A DNA stretch of 7,391 nucleotides from the NCBI GenBank assembly GCA_019247255.1, contig JAFAPJ010000168.1:1-7391 (forward strand), written 5' to 3'. Within the stretch, counting starts at the first letter, position 1. Each line of letters begins with the position of its first letter. The notes below the pieces were generated by a model. The model was not told the DNA's origin. It did no database searches and was given only the letters and a program-made list of their open reading frames with translations. Both the position numbers and the translations under genes were made by a program. Positions 1 to 4,825 of this stretch are shown here, in pieces. Source of the stretch: Methylobacteriaceae bacterium (GTDB lineage Bacteria; Pseudomonadota; Alphaproteobacteria; Rhizobiales; Beijerinckiaceae).

Positions 1-1134
1 GCCGCCGCGGCGTCCGGCGAAGAGCAGCCGGTCGCGGACCCGGGTCATGAGGTCGCCCGTGTCGATGAAGCCGTCCGGCCCCGCGAGCCCGGTTCCGGCC
101 GCCCCGACATAGCCGGTCGCGGCGCGGGACGAGCGGATGCGCAGCGACCCGTCCTCGACCTTGAGCTCGATCCCGGCGCGAGGGCTGCCGAGCAGGCTCT
201 CGGGGAAGCCGGCCTGCCCGTCCTCGACTTCGAAGGCGAGACCGGCCTCGGTCGAGGCGTAGGCGTGAGCGATCGTCGCGTCCGGGAAGGCGGCCCGCAG
301 CGCGTCGAGGATCGCCTGGTCGGCGATCTCGCCGGAGAGGCGGATGTAGCCGGGGCGGATCGCGCCGAGCGCCGGCGACATGAGCGCGAGCCGCCAATGC
401 GACGGCGTCCCGGCGAGGTGCGTGACCCCGTGCCGGCCGAGCCGGCCGAGGAAATCGGCGAGGGGCTCGTCATGGCCCGACAGGACGAGGGTGCCGCCGC
501 CCAGGAGGCCCCGGAAATACATCTGCAGGCCGCCGTAGCGGCGGATGTCGTAGAAGGTGCCCCAGATCGGCGGCGCAACTTCGCCCCGCGGCGGCGCGAG
601 GTGCCCGGCGAGGCTCGCGAGGCCGTGCCGGACCATCTTCGGCACGCCCGTCGTGCCGGAGGTCATGAGCACCCATTCCGTCGCGACGGGCGGCGGAGCC
701 GGGCCCGCCTCCGGCTCGGCGGGACGGGGCGGCCAGGCGAAGAGCGCGGTTTCGCGGCCGAGCGTCTCGGCCGCGAGGGCTGCCGCCATCGCGGCGTCCA
801 GCACCAGCATGTCGATCGCGGCGCCCTCGAGCACGGCCGGGAGATGCGCTTTGGCGACGTCGGGCGGGCAGAGCACGAGCCGGCTCGCGACGCCGTCGAG
901 CTCGGGCAAGATCGCGGCCGTCGCGAACTGGTCGCTCGTCGCGACGAGCACGCGCAGCCCGGCGAAGTCGCGGACCGGCCGGTCGAGAACCGCGGAGCCG
1001 AGCGTCCGGTCGAGCGGGAGGACGGCCTCCCGGCCCTCGACCTGCCCGACAAGGCGGCGGTGGGCCGGGTCGCCGCCCGCGGCGATGAGGCGGCGCAGGG
1101 CGGGCGGCGCGGCCTCGTCCTCAGGCCGCGGCAT
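1..1134 (-). CDS. Adenylate-forming (ANL) acyl/aryl ligase, C-terminus cut by window edge
   Basis: A single open frame runs from the ATG at 1134 to position 1 without a stop, giving 378 residues. ANL enzymes form an acyl-AMP and pass the acyl group to a thiol, either CoA or a carrier-protein arm. Visible motifs in order: A3 phosphate loop TSGTTGVPK (residues 158-166), A5 YASTE (292-296), A7 DTGD (358-361) and A8 RDRLLFAGRRGG (367-378). The frame ends at the hinge, so the C-terminal lid with the A10 lysine, about 90-120 residues, lies outside. The region before A3 is short, about 155 residues, as in compact stand-alone ligases. The start overlaps the end of the acyl carrier protein gene by 14 bp with no clear Shine-Dalgarno, suggesting translational coupling. 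Loading that carrier protein is the likely job, by inference. Substrate is unknown; a CoA ligase is possible. Confidence 0.85.
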   Translation of the reverse strand, partial: MPRPEDEAAPPALRRLIAAGGDPAHRRLVGQVEGREAVLPLDRTLGSAVLDRPVRDFAGLRVLVATSDQFATAAILPELDGVASRLVLCPPDVAKAHLPAVLEGAAIDMLVLDAAMAAALAAETLGRETALFAWPPRPAEPEAGPAPPPVATEWVLMTSGTTGVPKMVRHGLASLAGHLAPPRGEVAPPIWGTFYDIRRYGGLQMYFRGLLGGGTLVLSGHDEPLADFLGRLGRHGVTHLAGTPSHWRLALMSPALGAIRPGYIRLSGEIADQAILDALRAAFPDATIAHAYASTEAGLAFEVEDGQAGFPESLLGSPRAGIELKVEDGSLRIRSSRAATGYVGAAGTGLAGPDGFIDTGDLMTRVRDRLLFAGRRGG

Positions 1135-1381
1135 CGATCCGGTTCGCGCCGTCGTAGAGCCGCACGAGGTCGCCGAGCGTCACCGGGAAAGCGAGGTCGT
1201 CGGCGCTCGCGAAGGGGTCGAAGTCGAGCGCGACCTCGAGCCGGGCGATCAAGACCGCGAAGCAGAGCGAATCGAGGCCGCTCTCGAGGAGAACCAGATC
1301 GTCCGTCAGCTCGGGCAGGGTCTTGTTCTGCTCGGCCGCGACCTCGCGGATCGACGTGTAGATGAGCTCACGATGCGACAT
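1121..1381 (-). CDS. Acyl carrier protein (stand-alone, 86 aa)
   Basis: This acidic 86-residue protein has the phosphopantetheine-attachment signature GLDSL (35-39), with Ser38 as the expected modified serine, followed by a hydrophobic helix (SLCFAVLIARLE). Size and layout match a single four-helix carrier domain of the ACP/PCP family (PF00550-like). It carries an acyl group as a thioester in the cytoplasm. The ATG at 1381 is preceded by a strong Shine-Dalgarno, AGGAGG, seven bases away, so the start is well supported. Its last 14 bases overlap the ligase downstream, making the two a probable cistron pair. It is probably not the housekeeping AcpP: the motif reads LDSLC rather than the usual ADSLD, and the gene is not next to fabF or fabG here. 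It is probably dedicated to the neighbouring ligase and perhaps to the divergent GNAT-like enzyme. Confidence 0.88.
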   Translation of the reverse strand: MSHRELIYTSIREVAAEQNKTLPELTDDLVLLESGLDSLCFAVLIARLEVALDFDPFASADDLAFPVTLGDLVRLYDGANRIDAAA

Positions 1382-1459
1382 GGGCGAACCTCCTGGAGGG
1401 CTTATGGCGCATCCGGGCTAAGCCTCCCTTAAGCCGAAGGCGGGAAGCTCGGGACCGAC
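1382..1459. promoter_or_regulatory. Divergent spacer between ACP and GNAT-like genes
   Basis: This 78-bp spacer must hold the start signals for both the leftward ACP-ligase pair and the rightward GNAT-like gene, unless either is transcribed from farther away. It contains a direct repeat TAAGCC-N5-TAAGCC (1419-1424 and 1430-1435) with an 11-bp period. The first copy lies in a GGCTAAGCC palindrome. The arrangement could be an operator with sites on one face of the helix. I cannot assign a convincing -35/-10 pair on either strand. Confidence 0.35.
1389..1394 (-). promoter_or_regulatory. Shine-Dalgarno of the ACP gene
   Basis: AGGAGG on the minus strand lies seven bases before the ATG at 1381. 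It is one of the strongest ribosome binding sites in the window and fixes the ACP start. It also lies in a short palindrome, CCTCCAGGAGG, whose arms are too close to form a convincing hairpin. Confidence 0.75.
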
Positions 1460-2341
1460 ATGAACGCGATGCGACCCATGCCGACGGGCCTCCGGCGACG
1501 GCAGATCGGACCGGACGACCTCGAGGCGGTCGCAAGCTTCCTCGCGGGCGGCTTTCGGCTGCGGCCGCCCGCCTATTGGCGCCGCGGGCTCGAGCGGCAG
1601 GCGGCTCGCGCCGTGCGGCCCGGGCGGCCGCGCTTCGGCTACATGCTGGAGAAGGACGGGCAGGTCGTCGGCACGATCCTGGTGATCGCGGCCGAGCTCG
1701 AGCATGAGGGGCGCGAGTTCGAGCGCTGCGCGCTGTCGAGCTGGTACGTCGCCCCGGAGGTGCGGGCGCAGGCGCCGCTCCTCGTCTCGCCGCTTCTCGG
1801 CGACCCGGCGCTCAGCCTCCTCAACATCTCGGCCGCGCCGAACACCTGGCCGACCGTGGGGGCGCAGGGCTTCGCGGGCCGCCGGGCCCCGAAGCGCCTG
1901 ACCGTCCCGGCGCTGGCGCCCCGCGTCCCGGGCGCCGCCGTCCGGCTCTTCCGGGGGCCCGATGATCCGGCCGCGCTCGGCGAGGGCGAGCGGCGGCTCC
2001 TCGCCGATCACGCAGGCTTCGGCTGCCTGTGCCTCGTCGTCGAGACGCATGACGGTCCGCAACCCTTCGCGTTCGCGCAAGGGCGCGTGCTGCGCCGGCT
2101 CGTGCCGACGCTCCGACTCGTCTGGTGCCGCGACATCGCGGCCTACGCCCGCCTCGCCGGCACGATCGGGCGCTTCCTGCTCGGACGGGGCGCCCTCACG
2201 GTCACGGCCGACGAGGATCCGAGCGTCGCGCAGCTTCCTGGCTGGCGGATCGCGCCCGAGAGCCGCAGCTATGCCCGCGGCCCCCTGCCGTTCCGTCCGG
2301 GCGACCTCGCCTATACCGAGGTCGTCCTCTACGGGCTCTGA
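1460..2341 (+). CDS. GNAT-like N-acyltransferase, divergent from the ACP-ligase pair
   Basis: The protein has 293 residues. The N-terminal half looks like a GNAT fold: RQIGPDDLEAVASFL at the start (about 14-28), then FGYMLEKDGQVVGTILV (59-75), a typical beta-hairpin where the bound protein is re-read, then SSWYVAPEVRAQAPLLVSPLL (93-113). The acetyl-CoA loop normally seen there, R/Q-x-x-G-x-G/A, is not recognisable. The C-terminal half (about 188-293) has a second similar hairpin and may be another GNAT-like half. GNAT enzymes move acyl groups from CoA or a carrier protein to an amine; a weak CoA loop next to an ACP gene fits an ACP-linked donor, by inference. The ATG at 1460 is chosen because GGGA lies five bases upstream; ATGs at 1469 and 1478 are alternatives. 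Its stop is three bases from the convergent cupin stop. Specific function unknown. Confidence 0.68.
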   Translation: MNAMRPMPTGLRRRQIGPDDLEAVASFLAGGFRLRPPAYWRRGLERQAARAVRPGRPRFGYMLEKDGQVVGTILVIAAELEHEGREFERCALSSWYVAPEVRAQAPLLVSPLLGDPALSLLNISAAPNTWPTVGAQGFAGRRAPKRLTVPALAPRVPGAAVRLFRGPDDPAALGEGERRLLADHAGFGCLCLVVETHDGPQPFAFAQGRVLRRLVPTLRLVWCRDIAAYARLAGTIGRFLLGRGALTVTADEDPSVAQLPGWRIAPESRSYARGPLPFRPGDLAYTEVVLYGL

Positions 2342-2344
2342 GGC

Positions 2345-2791
2345 TCAGCGGAACGCGAGCGAGGGCGTCGCGGCCGACCCCATGAGGAAGCGCTTCACCT
2401 TGTTCATCGCCCGGAGCGCGAAGCCGACCATGCGCGGCTGCGTGGTCCGGCAGAAGGCGAGCTTGCGCACCTTGCTCTCGACGCGCCAATGCGCCTTGGC
2501 GCCGTGCTTGAAGAACAGGACGTCGCCCGGCCCGAAGCGGGTCGGCGGCAAGCCGTCGCCCTCGATCACGACCGAGCCCTCAAGGAAATGGATGGTCTCG
2601 TCGAAATCGTAGAACCAGTCGAAGGATCCTTCGCTGCATTCCCACACGATGGTCGAGGCGGTGCCGTCCTCGCTGCGCGACAGGATGCTCTTGCGCGCGA
2701 TCGGGTTGCCGTCGCGGACCCAGGACGGCTCGATCGGCGAGGGCGCGAGCTCGACTTCGGTGCGGGACGGGATGATGGCGGCTGTCGTCAT
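2345..2791 (-). CDS. Small single-domain cupin protein
   Basis: This 148-residue protein is one beta-barrel cupin of the cupin_3/DUF861 kind (PF05899-like). The pattern WECSEGSFDWFYDFDETIHF (50-69) followed by LEG matches the family's first cupin motif, with Glu65 and His68 as possible metal ligands. FGPGDVLFFKHGAKAHW (86-102) is the second motif, with Gly87-Pro-Gly-Asp and His101. Family members include ureidoglycine aminohydrolase domains and many uncharacterised proteins, so the reaction cannot be named. Residues from about 116 to 148 extend past the barrel and are basic with hydrophobic faces (MVGFALRAMNKVKRFLMG), unusual for a minimal cupin. The ATG at 2791 has a strong Shine-Dalgarno, GGAAGGAG, six bases before it. 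It lies 99 bp downstream of the acyl-CoA synthetase on the same strand and ends three bases from the convergent GNAT-like gene. Confidence 0.82.
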   Translation of the reverse strand: MTTAAIIPSRTEVELAPSPIEPSWVRDGNPIARKSILSRSEDGTASTIVWECSEGSFDWFYDFDETIHFLEGSVVIEGDGLPPTRFGPGDVLFFKHGAKAHWRVESKVRKLAFCRTTQPRMVGFALRAMNKVKRFLMGSAATPSLAFR

Positions 2792-2796
2792 GGCGG

Positions 2797-2804
2797 CTCC
2801 TTCC
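2797..2804 (-). promoter_or_regulatory. Shine-Dalgarno of the cupin gene
   Basis: GGAAGGAG on the minus strand ends six bases before the ATG at 2791 and decides the cupin start. Having its own strong site after a 99-bp gap suggests independent translation rather than coupling to the synthetase upstream. Confidence 0.75.
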
Positions 2805-2814
2805 GCGAGCCGAT

Positions 2815-2843
2815 CTAACAGCGTGCCGTCGAGATCCGGTCAA
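2815..2843 (-). promoter_or_regulatory. Candidate sigma-70-type promoter before the cupin gene
   Basis: On the minus strand, CTTGACC gives a good -35 (TTGACC, 2843-2838), and TGTTAG (2820-2815) lies 17 bases further on; TTAGAT at 19 bases is the alternative. The resulting leader would be only about 15-20 bases, just enough for the Shine-Dalgarno. CTTGAC is a common alphaproteobacterial -35, but the -10 is weak, so this is tentative. Confidence 0.27.
2819..2833. repeat. 15-bp direct repeat, copy 1 (fadD/cupin spacer)
   Basis: CAGCGTGCCGTCGAG is identical to 2900-2914, 81 bp away. The second copy encodes the Leu-Asp-Gly-Thr-Leu near the end of the acyl-CoA synthetase, so this copy may be a relic of a small duplication, or chance. 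It falls within the candidate cupin promoter spacer. Confidence 0.6.
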
Positions 2844-2865
2844 GCAGAACGAAGCAATGCCGGCG

Positions 2866-2893
2866 ACTGAAGTAAACTATCGTTAATACATCA
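2866..2893. other. AT-rich patch after the acyl-CoA synthetase stop
   Basis: About 30% GC over 28 bases in a window of roughly 72% GC, starting at the stop codon of the synthetase. It contains AACTATCGTTAA (2875-2886), one base different from the palindromic site at 4777-4788. There is no GC-rich hairpin with a T-run, so it is not a typical terminator. It may be regulatory DNA for the cupin gene. Confidence 0.4.
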
Positions 2894-4705
2894 GAGGCGC
2901 AGCGTGCCGTCGAGCAGCGCCCGGTGCAGTTCAGGCGTGAAGGGACGATAGGCGCCGTCAATGGGATCGTCGATGAAGATCGGATCGGCGACGCGCTCGA
3001 GGTCGTAGCCTTGGGCCGCGAGGCCGTCCTTGCGGATCTTCAAGGTGTCCGTCGTGGCGAGGTCCGGGCAGAGCCGCAGGAAGATCGGGCGGGCATAGGC
3101 CGGCAGATCGCGTACCAGCCGCTCGCGAAAGACCGCGAGATCGAAGGTCTCGTTCGTCGCGAGCGCCGCCATGCCGGCGCGGCCCTCGGCGCCCGGCACC
3201 CGGACGCCGTAGATCGCGGCCGCGACGACGCCCGGCGCCGAGGCGGCTATCTCGGCGACCTCGCTCGTCGCGACGTTCTCGCCCTTCCAGCGGAAGGTGT
3301 CGCCGACCCGGTCGACGAAGTAGAAATAGCCTTGGCGGTCGGTGCGCATGAGGTCGCCCGTGCGCAGCCAGGCATCGCCCGGCTTGAACACGTCGCGCAG
3401 GATCTTGCGCTCGCTCTCGGCCCCGTCCGTGTACCCCTCGAAGCGCTGGGCGCCGGCGGCCTCGATGCGGCCCAGAAGCTCGCCCGTCTCCCCGACGGCC
3501 GCGCGCCGGCAGAACCCGTCGGACCCGCGGGCCGGGAGCCCCGTCTCCGGATCGTGGTGGACCAGGATCGCGGGCGAGCGATGGGCGAGGATCGGCGGGA
3601 CGCGTCCGACCGCGCCGACGCGGCCTTCCACGTTCGTTAACGAGACCGTCCCCTCGGTCGCGGCGTAGAACTCGACGATCCGCGGGATCGCGAAGCGCTC
3701 TTGAAACGGCTCCCAGACCTTGGCGCCGAGCCCGTTCCCGAGCGCGAGCCGCAGGCCGTGCCGGCGTTCGAGCGGGTGGGTCGGGGCGGCCAGGAGATAG
3801 CGGCAGAGCTCGCCGATATACTGGAAGACCGTGCAATCGTGCTCCGCAACCTCGTCCCAGAAGCGCCGGGCCGAGAAGCGTTCCGCGACGACGAGCGCGC
3901 CGCCCGCGAGCAGCGCGGCGCCGGGCGCCACGACCCCGCCGACGCTGTGGAACATCGGCAGGCAGTCGTAGAGGCGATCGGTCTCGTCGAGCCCGGCGAG
4001 GGCCGAGAACCAATGGCCCCAGGTCAGGATCCGGCCGTGGCTGACGTTGGCGGCCTTGGGCAGGCCGGTGGTCCCGGAGGTGTAGATGCAGAGCGCACGG
4101 TCGCGGAGCGCGAGCGCCGGCATCTCGCCCTCCGCCAACGGCTCGTCCGGCTGGCGCGCGAGCGCGGCCTCGATCCCGTCCGGGTCGTCGGGCGCGCCGT
4201 GGACGAGCAGCGTCGGGGCCGCGGCGAGGCGGGCGCTCGCGGCCCCGTAGGGCGCGACGAGCCCGGCCGCGACGATCGCGACCTGCGGGGACGCGACCTG
4301 GAGGCAATGCGCGAGCGAGGCGCCGGTCAGGCTCGTATTGGGCAGCGCGACCGTCGCGCCCGCGCGGGTCAGGCCGAGCCAGGCCGGCAGGTAATCGGGA
4401 CCGTTCGGCAGGAGAAGCGCGGCGACCGTGCCCGGGCCGAGCCCCGCCTCCTGCGCCCAGCGCGCGTAGCGCGCCGCCCGCCGGTCGAGGTCCGAGAAGC
4501 TGAGCGCGGCGCCTGACGCCGCGTCGACGATCGCCGGCGCGTCCGGTCGCTCCCGGGCGATCCCGGCGATCGCCTCACTGAGCGTCTGGACGCCGTCGCG
4601 ACCGATCGCGCCCGTGCGGGCGAGCGCGAGCGCCCAGGCGGCGGCCGCGCTCGCGCCCTCGCGGTGCGGGGCCGGTCCGATCGGGGAAGTGTGGGTCGCG
4701 GTCAT
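2891..4705 (-). CDS. FATP/very-long-chain-type acyl-CoA synthetase
   Basis: This 604-residue AMP-forming ligase activates a fatty acid through acyl-AMP to acyl-CoA. Motifs from the chosen ATG: A3 YTSGTTGLPKAANVSHGR (208-225), a linker region with LPMFHSVGG (249-257), A5 YAATEG (347-352), A7 RTGD (448-451), and A8 FVDRVGDTFRWKGENVAT (463-480). The TDTLKIRKDGL stretch near 552-562 holds the probable A10 lysine, Lys556. VGDTFRWKGENVAT and the K-I-L-RDVF-KPGD-W insertion before A7 are typical of the FATP/FadD6 branch rather than E. coli-type FadD. The frame extends upstream to a TTG at 4735, but the ATG at 4705 is the likelier start. The gene diverges from the flippase across 120 bp and precedes the cupin gene. 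Roles could be fatty acid use or supplying acyl groups to the cluster; chain length cannot be read. Confidence 0.9.
   Translation of the reverse strand: MTATHTSPIGPAPHREGASAAAAWALALARTGAIGRDGVQTLSEAIAGIARERPDAPAIVDAASGAALSFSDLDRRAARYARWAQEAGLGPGTVAALLLPNGPDYLPAWLGLTRAGATVALPNTSLTGASLAHCLQVASPQVAIVAAGLVAPYGAASARLAAAPTLLVHGAPDDPDGIEAALARQPDEPLAEGEMPALALRDRALCIYTSGTTGLPKAANVSHGRILTWGHWFSALAGLDETDRLYDCLPMFHSVGGVVAPGAALLAGGALVVAERFSARRFWDEVAEHDCTVFQYIGELCRYLLAAPTHPLERRHGLRLALGNGLGAKVWEPFQERFAIPRIVEFYAATEGTVSLTNVEGRVGAVGRVPPILAHRSPAILVHHDPETGLPARGSDGFCRRAAVGETGELLGRIEAAGAQRFEGYTDGAESERKILRDVFKPGDAWLRTGDLMRTDRQGYFYFVDRVGDTFRWKGENVATSEVAEIAASAPGVVAAAIYGVRVPGAEGRAGMAALATNETFDLAVFRERLVRDLPAYARPIFLRLCPDLATTDTLKIRKDGLAAQGYDLERVADPIFIDDPIDGAYRPFTPELHRALLDGTLRL
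2900..2914. repeat. 15-bp direct repeat, copy 2 (3' end of acyl-CoA synthetase)
   Basis: This is the partner of 2819-2833. It lies inside the coding sequence and, read on the minus strand, specifies LDGTL just before the final Arg-Leu and stop. Confidence 0.6.
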
Positions 4706-4825
4706 GGCGGCGTCTCGCGCCACCCTAGAGCGCAACGCTTAACAAGCTCCGGACCGGCGCGTCGGAGATCGCGAACAACGATCGTTAAGGCGATTGCGCG
4801 AGGGTGCGCCGGAAGGAGCATCCGC
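4706..4825. promoter_or_regulatory. Divergent spacer between acyl-CoA synthetase and flippase
   Basis: This 120-bp spacer separates divergent starts. It holds a perfect 10-bp palindrome AACGATCGTT (4777-4786), extended to AACGATCGTTAA, which recurs with one change at 2875-2886. A palindrome between divergent genes is a plausible repressor or activator site. I see no convincing -35/-10 pair on either strand. Confidence 0.4.
4811..4818 (+). promoter_or_regulatory. Shine-Dalgarno of the flippase gene
   Basis: GGAAGGAG lies seven bases before the GTG at 4826. It selects that GTG over the upstream in-frame ATG at 4664, which would begin inside the opposite-strand synthetase gene. Confidence 0.75.

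Noticed and set aside
265..1365. A 366-codon plus-strand open frame opposite the ligase and ACP genes
   Set aside because: Arg/Gly/Glu-rich antisense frames are common in DNA this rich in GC. It shows no recognisable domain and no ribosome binding site, and lies opposite two well-supported genes.
2345..2791. Naming the cupin as ureidoglycine aminohydrolase
   Set aside because: Only one cupin domain is present (the enzyme has two), and no purine-degradation genes are nearby.
2958..4307. A 449-codon open frame on the minus strand inside the synthetase gene
   Set aside because: It is an out-of-frame reading of the same strand, very rich in Arg, Gly, Pro and Ala with no domain pattern. The overlapping frame carries all the ANL motifs.
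4703..4735. A longer synthetase start at the TTG at 4735
   Set aside because: It adds ten residues from a rare start codon without a Shine-Dalgarno; the in-frame ATG at 4705 is simpler.
4664..4825. A longer flippase start at the ATG at 4664
   Set aside because: It would begin inside the opposite-strand synthetase and add about 54 Arg/Ser-rich residues, while the GTG at 4826 has an ideal Shine-Dalgarno.
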